Part shown: positions 43,175 through 54,597 of the stretch, piece by piece
How the letters are laid out: every line of letters begins with the position of its first letter
How positions within the stretch are numbered: the first letter of the stretch is position 1
Source of the DNA: Bettongia penicillata ogilbyi
Taxonomy: Eukaryota; Chordata; Mammalia; Diprotodontia; Potoroidae
Assembly: GCA_023548195.1 (NCBI GenBank)
Contig: JAJHZJ010000008.1
Span: 5,728,215-5,792,214, forward strand
Direction of reading: 5' to 3'
Length of the DNA: 64,000 nt
Translations under genes and position numbers: made by a program
Notes under the pieces: generated by a model
What the model was told of the DNA's origin: nothing
Databases searched by the model: none
What the model saw: the letters and a program-made list of their open reading frames with translations, nothing else

Positions 43175-43340
43175 TAAACTTATTTGCATGATTGTATATG
43201 CATAACCTATATCAATTTCCTTACAGTCTCAAGGAGGGGAGAGGGAAGAAAGAGAGGGAAAGAATTTTGGACTCAAAATTTAAAGATGAATGTTAAAAAC
43301 TGTACATGTAATTGAGAAAAAATAATAAATATTAGACCTA
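43175..43340 (+). mobile_element. LINE-1 3' terminus
   Basis: TTGCATGATTGTATATGCAT, GACTCAAAATTTAAAGATG, CTGTACATGTAATTGAGAAA and AATAATAAATATTAGAC. The second half of an L1 3'UTR. Confidence 0.8.
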
Positions 43341-43640
43341 TTTGGATAGAGTACATGGCTAAATCATTTAGCCAAATTTAGGGTCTAATCTTTTTAAAGT
43401 TTGTGCTATTGAGACACATGATATTTTAGACCTCAATATTTAGCTACGAATTCCTCATTTCCTTTTCTGTGGTTCTTGTCTCTGCTACTGAGGGTTCCCC
43501 TCATTGTATGTTTCCTATTGTAGGGCAGAGAACCCTGCCTTCTCTGAATGTTTTACCCACTTGTCTATTGCTTTTGTATCTTACTGAAAAATACAGATGG
43601 ATGTTAAACTAGAGTTGAGTGCTTAACTGAAATATGCCAG
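43341..43640. other. Unassigned intronic sequence
   Basis: No recognised element. Confidence 0.3.
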
Positions 43641-43669
43641 CCCATAATGATAGCTGTAGCTATTATCAA

Positions 43670-44340
43670 TTGAAATGTAAAGCATTTAGCACAGTGCCTA
43701 GAACATAGTAGGTACTTAATAAATGCATATTTGTTTTCCCTTCTTATAAAGTACTAGAAGGTTTGCAGAGCACCTTCTATGCATGATTTTATTTGATTCT
43801 CACGAGTCAGTGTTGTGATGTAGGTACTAGAGTTATTATCTCCGTTTTGTAGAGGTAGAAATTGGGGCTCCAAGAGATGAAGTGTCCTTTTTAATGGTCA
43901 CTTGGTAAGTGCTAGAGAGAGGATTTGAGCCCCAGTCTTTGACTCTAGAGTTGACTATTCCAGGCTCCTTCTCTGTGAACTGACATTTATGTAGCACTTT
44001 AAAGTTTGTAATAATTTGTTTGATTTTTCCCAACAATCCTTCAAGGTAAACCTTATTTTGTAGATGAGGTAACTGAGACTGAGAGAAGTTATTTGTATGG
44101 GTTCAAGTAGCTAGTAAATATTGGAAGTGAGATATGAACCCTGGTCATAGGATTATAGATCTTGAACCCTGGCCGTAGGGTTCTGTTCACAGACATCACA
44201 TAATCCAAGCAAGTGAGGAAACTGAGGGCCTGTGAGATTGAGTGACTTATCCGAGGCCACACAGGGAGTGAGCATCAGAGTGAGATAAGGACCTGGGTAT
44301 TTGATTCAAGAGCCAGCATTCTGCCTATACTGCCATCAGC
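43670..44340 (-). mobile_element. Cluster of MIR-family fragments
   Basis: A + tail at 43675-43740 (GCACAGTGCCTAGAACATAG) precedes three - pieces. They are 43780-43975 (AGGTAGAAATTGGGGCTCC), 43985-44145 (TTTGTAGATGAGGTAACTGAG) and 44200-44340 (AGTGAGGAAACTGAGGGCC, GAGGCCACACAGGGAG). Confidence 0.7.
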
Positions 44341-44344
44341 CTTC

Positions 44345-44734
44345 CACATCTTACTCCAAGTACAGGGTGCCTTGATCTCCATCTAAGCCAGTGCTGGGGA
44401 GAAAAAAATAAATAAATTGTAATCCTCCAAGCAGCATTTTTACTCCTAAAAAGGGTTTTGGTTATTTTTTTAATCCAAAAGAAACTGTTATATAAATACC
44501 TCAGCAATTTATTTTTCAAATGAGCCAATTTGAAAATTCAATAAAACCTCATTAATAATGCCCTTCAGTACTTGCAGATCTTTTTATACATCACAGATTG
44601 AATGATAGCTCTCAAATAGCCTAACCACATGGTGAAAGCCTGAAATCCAGGCAGCCTGTAAGGTTTGTGTTAGATCTGTCCCCAGTATCAATAACCTAGA
44701 GAAGTACTTCCCCACCAAGTCTGTGTGTGTGAGG
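44345..44734. other. Unassigned intronic sequence
   Basis: No recognised element. Confidence 0.3.
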
Positions 44735-44768
44735 GGGGGAGGGAGGGAGGAAGGGGGAGAGAGAGAGA

Positions 44769-44838
<70 letters not shown>

Positions 44839-44846
44839 GAGAGATT
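44735..44846 (+). repeat. Long purine tract, GGGA then (GA)n
   Basis: More than 100 bases almost all purine on +, with two GAGAGG interruptions. Long mirror-symmetric (GA)n runs can form triplex DNA in vitro. Confidence 0.95.
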
Positions 44847-44849
44847 TGT

Positions 44850-45219
44850 TTTTTAAGAAGACCTTTTTCCCCATTGTGTTAAGACTTATGGCACATTGAC
44901 ATCATAGAGCTAGATTTTCAGTTAGATATTCAGTTGTATTATTCATGAAAAGAAGTTTTGTCTTTTATCTGAGGACTAGCCCAGCTAAGCTCAGAGAAGC
45001 TCATAAGCAGAATGGTGTTCAGTCAGATGAGGAGGAATTATTTTGTCGTAAAAACTCACGAGAACTGTCTGCTAAGGTGTGTTAGGGTCACTATCTGTTT
45101 CAAGGCTCAAAACTTTCATGCCATTGAAACCACCAACCTTTTAAAGTCTGAAGTCAGTGACTGAAAAGATTCAGAAATATGCAGAGCTCCAAATGGAAGA
45201 TTGCTATATTTGTCTTTTG

Positions 45220-45263
<44 letters not shown>

Positions 45264-45750
45264 ACTGATGCTTCAATAGGTATAGAATAGACCTTCTGAG
45301 AATTGACTTTTAACCTAACAGCCATACTTAGTGGGAGAATGATTCACAGAAGGGTCTGAGAATGTGCTCCATTTTCTCCCTTCCTGATCCTTGCCCACTT
45401 CCTCCCTTAGTGTAAAGAGAACATAGAGTTCATCTCCCAGATAAAAACAGTGAGCTGAAAGGGTTGTCCTGTAAATCCTCCCTTGGAACAGGGTGAGGTA
45501 TTTGGGTCTCAGAATGCATCCCCTTTGGAACATTGGCTGTGTGCAAAAATAGGAGAAAAGAAATTTTTGCAATGCCAGCAGAATAGTTGGAGTTGTGATT
45601 CAGCAGTGAGGATTCTAATTGTCCATATGGGGATGAGGCAAGGACGCTGTGCAGTCCTTAAAAAGCAAATGTATCACTTACCTTGGATAACCCAGCTTCA
45701 AATAACTGAGACTTGTCTGGGTATTTTTTCTTGAGCAAAAAACGCAAGAC
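44850..45750. other. Unassigned, with (GT)n at 45221-45262
   Basis: About 21 GT units. Surrounding DNA has no recognised repeat or exon. Confidence 0.45.
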
Positions 45751-45754
45751 TTTA

Positions 45755-45960
45755 GATTGAGAAGAAAGAAATCATGGACAGGATCATGGATTTAGAGCTG
45801 GCCAACTGATCTGACCTCCTCGTTCATAGATGAAGAAACTGAGGCCGAAAGACAGTCAACCACTTGTGCAGACTCACATAAGAAACAATAGGGCTGCGAT
45901 TCAAACCCAATTTCTCTGACTCTCAATCCAGTGCTCTTTCCTCACCTCAATTCTGCCTAT
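45755..45960 (-). mobile_element. MIR-family SINE
   Basis: CATAGATGAAGAAACTGAGGC, TTGTGCAGACTCACATAAG, GCTGCGATTCAAACCC. Confidence 0.75.
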
Positions 45961-46064
45961 TTGCTCTCTCTCACAAGTACCTTTATGACATGACAAACAT
46001 GAACGTATTAGATATCTATATAAAATACATATAATTATACAGGAGTGACTCTTTTTTCCTGCAG

Positions 46065-46229
46065 AAACTGCTCTCAGATGAAAGGCTATGTCAGAGCGAA
46101 GCACTTTATGCCTTTTTGAGCCCTTCTCCTGACTACCTCAAGGTTATTGATGTGCAGGGGAAGAAATCCACATTTTCATTGTCCTCATTCCTAGAAAGAC
46201 TTCCTCGTGACTTCTTCTCCCATCAGGAG
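46065..46229 (+). CDS. SNX25: SNX25 exon G: end of PX and following linker
   Basis: 165 bases, 55 codons, phase 0 to 0. Acceptor CTTTTTTCCTGCAG|AAA, donor GAG|GTGAGT. The peptide KLLSDERLCQSEALYAFLSP is the last PX helices. DYLKVIDVQGKKSTFSLSSF and LERLPRDFFSHQE follow and are conserved in SNX25. The first residue here is K where human has N. The pair after GKK is ST where human has NS. The frame is clean. Only one copy of this text is seen, so no exon duplication is suggested. Confidence 0.98.
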
Positions 46230-46421
46230 GTGAGTACTGACTGGGAGCATATCTGAATGTTTCTTTACACCGAATCCTGGTTGACCTTTCAAAAGACAGG
46301 GTTAAACTGAATGAATCTTTCCCTCTGCTTGTGGCTTTCCACTGCATTAGACAATCATTTCCAACCTTCAGAGAGCTCACATTTTAAGTAAATTAGATGG
46401 GGCAGACCCAGTTCTGCCCAC

Positions 46422-46668
46422 ATGGACAGCTAGGTGATGTGATGGATAGGGTACTGTGCCTAGAGTCAGGAAGACTCATCTTCCTGAGTTCAACTGTGGC
46501 TTCCAACACTTACTAGCTATAAAGCAAGTCACTTAACCCTGTTGGCCTTAGTTTCCACCAGTTTTCCTAAGCTGGAGAAGGAAATGGCAAACCACTCCAG
46601 TAAGTTTGCCAAGAAAACCCTAAATGGGGTCATAAAGAGTCAGATAGGACTAAAATGATTGAACTACA
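46422..46668 (+). mobile_element. MAR1-type SINE
   Basis: GGACAGCTAGGTGATGTGAT, GAAGACTCATCTTCCTGAG, GGAAATGGCAAACCACTCC, GGGGTCATAAAGAGTCAG. It starts about 190 bases after exon G. Confidence 0.9.
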
Positions 46669-46854
46669 GGACCCAGTTCAATTGTAGTGATATATCTGAA
46701 TTAATAAAACTTTATCAAAGATTATTATATGATATTAATTATTAATGAGAAATGTTAATGGTACTTCTTGGGAAGAGTTTTAATATCAGGGAGAATTTAC
46801 TAGTGTTATGACTTAGACACACATACCCTTCTTTACCAAGCAGAAATAGGAAAA

Positions 46855-47300
46855 AGCAGTTGTTCAGCACCTACTTGTGGACAACACCTACTTGTGGACA
46901 GCACCATGCTAGGTATTAGGGAAAGATCAACAGATTAAGAAAAAGATTGATTTAGCATTACCACTAACCTAGCCATAGGGTCTTGAGGCAGTCCTGTAAT
47001 TACTCTGGGATTTACTTTCCTTGTTTAAAAAATAAGTATAATAATTCTTACACTATCTATTTCTTAAAGTAATTGTGAGAAAAGTGCTGTGTAGACAGTA
47101 AAAACTTACGGAAATATGAGTTGTTGTTCCATGTTGTATATCAGAGAAGGGACCTAGCATGGTGTTAGAAAGCTGGTCTTAGGGTCAGGAAGACCTGGGC
47201 TCAAATCCCACCTTTGACTCATAGTGCTTGTATGATTCTGTGCTAGTAATTTACCTCCTCTGTCACTGTCTACACTGGTAGAAGGAATTTCTCCACTGGC
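46855..47300 (+). mobile_element. Dispersed-repeat piece and two + MIR fragments
   Basis: 46855-46940 has a 19-bp tandem duplication of CACCTACTTGTGGACAACA. 46945-47130 has a MIR CORE-to-tail. 47150-47290 has a MIR head (GGTCAGGAAGACCTGGGCTC). Confidence 0.55.
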
Positions 47301-47329
47301 AATTTCCTGTGCCAATAAAATAATAAATC

Positions 47330-48240
47330 CAGTGTTTAAAAAAGAAAGTACAGGTGAATTGCATATAAAATATATACTTTAGGAATTTAGGGGAAGGAGT
47401 TGTTACTGAGGTCCCAGAATTATCATGGAAGTCTTTCATGGAGAAGGGAGAACTTAAGCAGTTTTCTGAAGTATAGTAAAATTTAAACTAAATGGAGAGG
47501 AAAGTAGAGCACATTCCAAGCAGCCAAAGGTATGGAAGTAAGCATGCATATAAAATATTCAGAGAATAATGAGTTACTTTGACTGGAGTTCATATAGGGA
47601 GTTAGTAGGGGGAAAAATGTTATAGCAGAGGGCCTTGAATCCAATCCAATCCACTAAATATTTATTAAGTAACTACTGTGTGCCAGGCACTGTTCTAAGC
47701 ACTGTGGATACAATTAATAAAAAGAAAGACCACCCCTGCCATCAAGGAATTTATATTCTAACAGTGGGGAGGAGACAGACAGCAGACAAAAGGAAGGAAG
47801 AAAGCAGTTGAAGGAAGAGACCAGGCGGGTACCCAAGACAGGAGCATCTTTTTCTATGGGGTTGAAACCAGAAAAGAAACAAGTGTAGAGAGAAGTAAAC
47901 CAAAAAGCCCAGTTTCTGTCCTCTGTAAAGGAAGGCATTGGGAGAAATTTGGAACTCTGCCCTCCAGGTCTCCTGTCAGAGGGGAGAGGGGGATGAGGGA
48001 GGTCGTGTCTATCAGTGCTAGAGTTAACAGCCTGGTGTTGAGACTAGAAGTGCTGAGCTTATCCCAGAAGGGATTCTTATTCCATGGAGTTGAAACCAGG
48101 CAGAGCAGCGGAAGATGCAGAGTGGAATAGAGAACTCTAGACTGTGGAGTATGAATTTTATGCTGTACTAGGGATGCATTGAAAACTTTCAAGTAGAAAG
48201 GAGAGAAAGGTTGGCACATGTAAAATGGTGCTTTGTAAAG
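47330..48240 (+). repeat. Two adjoining copies of the unnamed dispersed repeat
   Basis: The first covers 47330-47635 (CTTAAGCAGTTTTCTGAAG .. GCACATTCCAAGCAGCC). The second starts near 47645 with TTTATTAAGTAACTACTGTG and GTGCCAGGCACTGTTCTAAG. Confidence 0.55.
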
Positions 48241-48244
48241 ATAG

Positions 48245-48526
48245 ATCTGACATTAGATAGTACAGTGGAGAGAGTGCTGGACCTGGAGTCAAGAAGACCT
48301 TGAGTTCAAATCCATCTTTAGCCACATCCTTAGCCAAGGTGTATGACCCTGAGCAAGTCATTTAACCTTTGTCTGCCTCAGTTTTCTCCTCTGTGGGTAA
48401 TAATAGCACCAACCCCATAGGGTTGTTGGAAAGACCAAATAAGTTACTTGGAAAGTGCTTTGCCAATCTTGAATTACTATAGAAATGCTATTTGTTGCTA
48501 TAATGACGATGATGATGATGATGATT
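48245..48526 (+). mobile_element. MIR SINE followed by (GAT)n
   Basis: GTGGAGAGAGTGCTGGACCTGG, GACCCTGAGCAAGTCATTTA, GGGTTGTTGGAAAGACCAA, then GATGATGATGATGATGATGA at 48505-48526. Confidence 0.85.
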
Positions 48527-48529
48527 ATG

Positions 48530-49138
48530 GGAAGAGACTAGAGTCAGGGACACCAGCTACTCCATAGTCTAGTTACCAGGTTTGAACTCAATAAAGTACT
48601 GTCTTGTGTTTAAGCCAATGAAGCACTTCCCTTCCATTCGCCCCCACTCTTACTGTAGTAGATAAGACATGTGGCATCTCTTCTGAAGGCTGTCCTTCCC
48701 CCCTTTCCTTTCCACCATCAGGCTGTTTAGACAGAAAATATGAAAGTGAGAAGCATTTCTCACACAGTAATTTTATGATCTCAGAGAAAAATCCGCAGTA
48801 TGGCATTAGAAAGTGTGCACACATGTGTTCAGGCCCATATGCAGAAAGCAGCGCTTCTGCCTATAAATGAACACAGCCTCTGGTGCTGGGAAAGCTTGAG
48901 TCATGGCTTAAAAAACAATGAAGTTAATTTGAAAACACTTTGTATTGAGTTGAAAAACAGTGAGTTCAAAACCAATTAAGTTTTCAAAAATCTTATGGCG
49001 CTTTTGACCTTAACTCTATGAAAGTAATTTTTAATTTCATTATTATTAATCCCCTGACTTAACAACTCCACAGAAGGGCTTTTTAAAGTACCTTAATTAT
49101 TTTGATCCTTGAGTCAAATTTTAAAAAAATCATAATAA
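48530..49138. other. Unassigned intronic sequence
   Basis: No recognised element. Confidence 0.3.
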
Positions 49139-49139
49139 G

Positions 49140-49630
49140 AGCTAGTATTTGTATAATGCTTTATTGGCATTATCCCACTGGATCCCCCCAGTAGGTAAGT
49201 GCTATGATTATCCCCATTGTTTATAGATGAGGATATTAAAGCAGACAGCAGTTAAGTGGTTTGACTTGGGTCACAGCTGGGCAGCTAGGTGGTACAGTGG
49301 ATAGAATACTGTGCCTGAAGGCAAGAAGACTCCTCTTACTGAGTTCAAGTCTGGCCTCAGATATAACTAGCAGTGTGACCCTGGGCAATTCACTTACCTC
49401 TCTTTGCCTCAGTACAATGTTTTCCTCATCAGTACAATGAGCTGGAGAATAAAATGGCAAACCACTCCAGCATCTTTGCCAAGAAAATCCCCAAATGAGA
49501 TTGCAAAGAATTGGGCACAATTGCCATAACCGAACAACCACCATGGCAATACACAAGTAAGTGTCTGAGGCTACGTTTGAATTCAGGTCTTTCTGACTCC
49601 AGGTCTAGTGCTCTGTCCTCTGCCTGCCTA
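49140..49630 (-). mobile_element. MIR SINE split by a MAR1-type SINE
   Basis: Left part 49140-49277: CCATTGTTTATAGATGAGG .. TTGACTTGGGTCACAGC. Right part from 49545: CACAAGTAAGTGTCTGAGGC .. CTGACTCCAGGTCTAGTGC. The two halves fit together at the CORE. Confidence 0.8.
49278..49544 (+). mobile_element. MAR1-type SINE nested in a MIR
   Basis: GGGCAGCTAGGTGGTACAGT, CAGTGTGACCCTGGGCAATT, ATGGCAAACCACTCCAGC, TTTGCCAAGAAAATCCCC, then ACCGAACAACCACCA. Confidence 0.9.
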
Positions 49631-50025
49631 CCCTTTTGCAAATTAGCAAGTTTCTGCCTGTGTGAAAAGAGAAGCATCTCTTCTGTTCTGGAGAACTTCC
49701 CCTTCAATATCTCAAAGATTATGATTTTGTCCCTGGAAGTCAGTGGTGTTTGTCCTGGTGCAGATCCTAACGCCTCTGTGCTTCAATGGATGTACTCTGT
49801 GACTTGCTGTGGCCAGAAGAATTCCTCCCTTGGTGTCCGTATTCCTCCTGATGAGCCTTGCTGAATTTAGCCAGGCTAGTCCTCAGCTCCAGACCCTGTT
49901 GTTCCATCTATCCTTGACAACTGTTCTGCTTTGTAAGACCCTTCAGCTTGCTCTCTCCTGGCCTGGCCTGGTCTCTGGAAATTGAAAGTTGTCTCTGTGC
50001 CACCATGAGTGAAAGAAGATGTCCA
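49631..50025. other. Unassigned intronic sequence
   Basis: A 117-codon frame (49511-49864) starts inside the MIR/MAR1 nest and is repeat-derived at its start, so no gene is called. Confidence 0.3.
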
Positions 50026-50029
50026 CAGA

Positions 50030-50195
50030 GTTAATCATCTGGTTTAATCCCCTCACTTTACAGAAGAGGAAATTGAAGACCAGAGCCATGAAGGAATTTG
50101 TCCAATGTCATAGAGGTCATGAGTAACAGAACTGAGACCCAAGCCCTGCCCTTCCAACACCAACTCCAATTTCCTTTCCCATTATACTACATAAA
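50030..50195 (-). mobile_element. MIR-family SINE
   Basis: CACTTTACAGAAGAGGAAAT, TTTGTCCAATGTCATAGAGG, CTGAGACCCAAGCCCTG. Confidence 0.7.
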
Positions 50196-50325
50196 TCTAC
50201 TTTGTCTCTACTTTAGTACAGAATAAAATATGGGCAAACAGTAAGGAATTCAAAATGAAGGAAGCTATACAGGACTATTTATTTCCATCTGTAATTGTTT
50301 ACTTGTGATCTTACTGTATCCCCAG

Positions 50326-50443
50326 GAGGAGGCAGAAGAAGATAGTGACTTCTCAGACTATGGTGATGACGTAGATGGGAAGAAGGATGCTTTGGCTGAG
50401 CCGTGTTTCATGCTGATTGGGGAGATATTTGAGCTTCGAGGAA
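50326..50443 (+). CDS. SNX25: SNX25 exon H: acidic linker, start of C-terminal domain
   Basis: 118 bases, phase 0 to 1. Acceptor CTGTATCCCCAG|GAG, donor GGAA|GTAAGC. The peptide EEAEEDSDFSDYGDDVDGKK is strongly acidic, with a serine (DSDFSD) in an acidic context typical of casein-kinase-2 sites. That is a motif inference only. It then gives DALAEPCFMLIGEIFELRG, which opens the conserved C-terminal segment. The last base is the A of an ATG codon whose TG starts exon I, so the reading frame depends on correct joining. Confidence 0.97.
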
Positions 50444-51280
50444 GTAAGCCTCTTACTTGATACATAGTAGATGTTGGTAGTTGAGATAATTTCAAAATCA
50501 AAAATCCAAAAATGGATTGATTCTTGGGAGAAATTCATCAATTTATTGCATCAAGAAGCTCTGATTTCCTTAGAATTATATTCTGAATGATGGAAACAAA
50601 AGAGTGCTTTAATTTTTCAGGGCTAAAAGTGGAGAGCTCTTTTCTGGGTTATATAAAGATCAAGAAAATACACATAGGATACAAATACATATCCACTAAA
50701 ATTTTCTTTTAAACTAAAGTTTTCTAGAGCACTTGAGACACTACCATATCTCAAGTTGATGCTTTATTGAATAATGATATTTTTTATTCTTACACGGTGA
50801 AATGACCAAGACACTAAAGTCCTGCTCTGATGTCCTACAGTCACATGAATGTGACCTTGAGTCCTCAACACTATGTCAAAGGAATCTAAGTTCTAGGAGG
50901 TCCTACCAAGCTAAAAAAGGCTTTGACTGAGGGCTCCATGATAGACTGTATATTTGAGGGTCCATCTAGCTAAAAATAGCAAAACTCAGCAACAGTAAGA
51001 AGCCATAGAGTAATAGATTTCTTTGGCCTCAGAAATTCATGAAAACCAACTACTGAAGGGTGGAGGGTCTGTGATGTGGAGACAGGACCCATGCAAACAA
51101 AATTGTCAATCTCTAAGTAAGACAGAGCATCCTACAGATAAAAGAGCAAGTAATACTGAGCAGCTGTGCACACAGGCCCACCACATAATTATGGGTACAA
51201 TGGCAGATAGGATGGAATATGAACTGAGTAGCCCCTGCCTTGTAGGAACAATCATTCTATTCAAATCCAGCTGATTCATT
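50444..51280. other. Unassigned intronic sequence
   Basis: Intron after exon H. No recognised repeat until about 51285. Confidence 0.3.
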
Positions 51281-51284
51281 TAAT

Positions 51285-51940
51285 TCAACAATCTTTTTAT
51301 TAAATTCCTTTCATGTGCACTGTACTGGACTGCAGAGAGATACAATAATAAATAAGCCTTTTTCCCTAAGGATATAGACAATGCAATCTGGGAAGTGGGA
51401 GGATGTAGACAGAAATAACCATAATGTCAAATAGTACCTAATAGGAGTGGGCCATAAGAGGGATACCAAGTCCAAGCTGAAGAGGTAAAGTCAATGTACA
51501 TGAAATACTGAGAGTACAAAGTGTTAAACTACGTGATACAAACATTATGATGGCAGCTATGCATAGGGTTCAAAGAAATGAAAGGTAAGCATAGACTAAA
51601 AGAGATGGAAGAGTTTCATGGACTTCACAGAGTTTAAAAGGGATCTAGGGGTCAGTTGGTTCATCTCAACAAGAACTTGTTAAGTGCTTACTATATTTCT
51701 GTTGAACACAAATTATACTATAAAAGAAGTTGTTCCTGCCCTCAAAGAGCTTAAATTCCATTCCGTGTAAGAATGAGTAAGCTTGGGATGGAGGGAAGGG
51801 TAGGGTAATGATTGGCAGAGGTAGGCTGGGAGTTAGTCCAATTAAATTACAGTAATAATGATCATTCATGTGGCTCTGAAGAGAATGATGGAAAAAGTGG
51901 TCAGACTGAATCATTTATAAAAATATAGAAAAGAGTTGTG
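51285..51940 (+). repeat. Two copies of the unnamed dispersed repeat
   Basis: 51285-51650 (TGTGCACTGTACTGGACTGC, then AATAAATAAGCC) and 51660-51935 (GTTAAGTGCTTACTATATTTC, TGCCCTCAAAGAGCTTAAATT). Confidence 0.5.
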
Positions 51941-53300
51941 CTGGATGTGATTCAATTAATGGAGCACTAAGGTATCAGAAGGAGGAGAAGATATCAAAGG
52001 CATGAAAAAAATGTTAAACCTTATTTATACCCCCAAAAATGACTGAAAAACCCTAACAGCGAAAGACCTAAATATATACTGTCCCACCTTTACAAAAATT
52101 TTTAATGCTAGTTATACATAAATTGAGGCATCTTTGATGAGAGCATTAGTAGGGAACATGCAGGCTTTTAGGAACTGTATTCAACAATGGAGTACTTCAC
52201 TGAAGTACTGAAAAGATGCAGAGAGTATAAGGTCCTATTGGGTTTGTTTGTTGATTATGAAAAAGCATTTAAGTGACTCAGTTGGACAGAACACTAACTT
52301 ACAGCCTCCTTTCCACCAGGATAGCTCTCATCTCTATGTCAGGATCAATCAGGAGTATTTGGAAGGTATAACAGAAACAACCTTTTTTTGTATTCTCAGT
52401 GTTTATGAACAGTTCCTGGCACCTAGTAAGCGTTTATTGACTGACTGACTATTTGATGACCTGCTGATAGTAAATATTAAGTGAGATAAAAATAGGGAGA
52501 TGTATGCTCACCAGAAGTATTCACCACAGTGATGGAGGAAAACCAGCACAGAGTCCAGGTCAAAGAGAGATTCTCTATGAGTAGTCAGATGTGGAAGACA
52601 TTGTTGATTACATTAAACCCAAAGACACTTCAGAGTGCCCTGGAAGAGATCCATAATCACTCAGTGGAGGTTGGCCCAATCATCCACACAGAAAAGACCA
52701 AATGGATGAGAATGCCAGATCGCAACCCTATAGAGACTGTCCAACAGTACGTACATTTAGGACGGACGGTAGGAGTAAGGGCCAGAGTTGAAAAGGAGTT
52801 GCTGAAAGGGCTGGATTCTTTTTAGGAAATTCCAAATTGTTTCCTGACCAATAACAGCAAAGGCCCATCTTTTCAATACAGGCGTCTTAATGGTGTAGCT
52901 GTAATATCTAGAATACCGCTATCTCTCAAAGCCTCACCTACAAGGCAGAGGAAAAGCCCCAGAAGGAGATTGGCAGATCCTAACATGAAAACAAAAAGGA
53001 ACTTAAAAGAGCAACAGTAGTAAGATTCATCAAAGCAAAGTATGACAGAAAGAGAAGATGGGCTACTCATGTATTAAGAATGACAAATGACAGGTAGATG
53101 TCCAAAGGGTGCCACTGATCAGTGGGGAGAAGATAAAACAAACCTCTGGAATGTGGGGAGAAGATAAAGCAAACCTCTGGAATGTGGGGAGAAGATAAAG
53201 CAAACCTCTGGAATGTTGGGTGGACATGGGTGCGAATCACACGGCTGAGCAGGTGGGGATGACTTGAGATCTGCATCGCCGAAGGGAACTAAGGAATCAG
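51941..53300 (+). mobile_element. RTE LINE, reverse-transcriptase region and 3' end, decayed
   Basis: Frames read as RTE RT. GLFVDYEKAFK corresponds to the LLFVDYEKAFD motif carrying an active-site aspartate. Then come LQSALEEIHNHSVEVGPIIH, TEKTKWM and YVHLGRTV. KRRWATHVLRMTNDR-type text lies near 53050. Stops and shifts break it throughout. The 3' end at about 53230-53300 resembles the RTE tail. A 31-bp tandem repeat is embedded (listed separately). Confidence 0.75.
53124..53216 (+). repeat. 31-bp tandem repeat, three units, inside the RTE copy
   Basis: GGGGAGAAGATAAAACAAAC followed by CTCTGGAATGT, repeated three times with one A/G difference. A fourth partial start follows. Confidence 0.95.
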
Positions 53301-53319
53301 TGAGGTGACAGATCCACTT

Positions 53320-53650
53320 GACTAAGAACCATTCACATTTCTACAGTGCTTCAAGATTTACAAAATTCTTTTATCACAATAAATAGCACAACTGTTGGTG
53401 TATATATATTACAGATGAGGAAATAAAGGATTGGAGAAGTGAAATATTTATAATAAGAGTAATTATCATAGCACTTTAAGATTGGCAAAACACTTCACAA
53501 ACAACCCTGGAAGGTAGGTTCTTTTTTTATCCCCGTTTTACAGATGAGGAAACTGATACAGGCAGAGGTTCAGTCATGCCCAGGGTAGCTAATGAGTATC
53601 TGAGGTGAAATTTGAACCAGATTCCTGGTCCAGCTTTCCATCTCCCATGC
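53320..53650 (-). mobile_element. Two MIR-family SINEs
   Basis: 53320-53445 (TACAGATGAGGAAATAAAGG) and 53455-53650 (GCACTTTAAGATTGGCAAAAC, TTTACAGATGAGGAAACTG, CATGCCCAGGGTAGC). Confidence 0.7.
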
Positions 53651-54597
53651 TTCTTAGAAATGACTTATCCAAGGTCACATACCTTTATCAAGGATGTTGG
53701 TGAGACCAGATAATTCCAGATGAATAGCTTTTGGCCTCCGTATGTTTCAGTTTTCTGATCACAGAAGTTGTAATTTGTTAAATAGTACTAGAACTATGTG
53801 AACAGTTAATGTTAATTAAGTTAATTAATGTTCCCCATCTCCCATACCCAAACTATGTAGTTTATGCTTAACTCAAAGAAACTTGACCCATCACTTTGTG
53901 AATCCTCCAGACACAAACTGTAATGTAGGTTTTGTTTTTGTTTTATTTTTGTCTGTTTTTAAAGCCAGGAAAGATGATAGGTATTTTCTTGAGATTGAGA
54001 AGATTAAGTGACTTTGCCTCAGTGAAACAACAAGCCAGGAAAAGAACTCAATAGAACACCGTCTTTCCATGTGCATGCTTGGATATCTGCTTCTGACATT
54101 TCAGGAGAAAATAAATAGAATTCTTTAGTCCAAAGAATGTCACCATCAAGTTGTCATAGATGCAACAATAACTTTCTTAAGGTAGCTAAGGCCTGGGGTC
54201 AGTGGGGATGGGAGGAAGGATGGAGCAGGGACACATTTTTCATGCTCCATGTTGGGGAAAGGGTAGGAGGAAACAGGTCAGATAGAGGGAGGGACTGATT
54301 GAGGAAAATTGCAGCCAAGGCATTACAGTCGGACACTCTCACTTTTGTCTTTTCATCCCCAGAGTCTCACACATAGTTACTCCTCAGTAGGTATTCGATG
54401 GATTGATTTCTTAGGTCAGAAGGACAGAAAGGGGGCGCTCACTATAACCGTCTTCTTTGCAGATAATCAGACTTGTTAGACACTCTTCGTTCTTAAATCC
54501 TCTAAGGATCATCTGTATCTCCCTCCTCCTCTTGCCCTCGAACGGTATGGGGCGATCGTTAATTATCCCTGACAGACATGTTCCTCACATGGCCTCT
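53651..54597. other. Unassigned, with one arm of a 28-bp inverted repeat
   Basis: Arm at 53958-53985 (see 55506-55533). 54340-54415 resembles an L2 3' end (TGTCTTTTCATCCCCAGAGTC). Confidence 0.35.

Noticed and set aside
45116..45325. Minus-strand frame with His-Thr repeats
   Set aside because: Caused by the (GT)n tract at 45221-45262.
49511..49864. 117-codon + strand open frame
   Set aside because: Its start lies in the MIR/MAR1 nest, so it is repeat-derived by position. No splice context.
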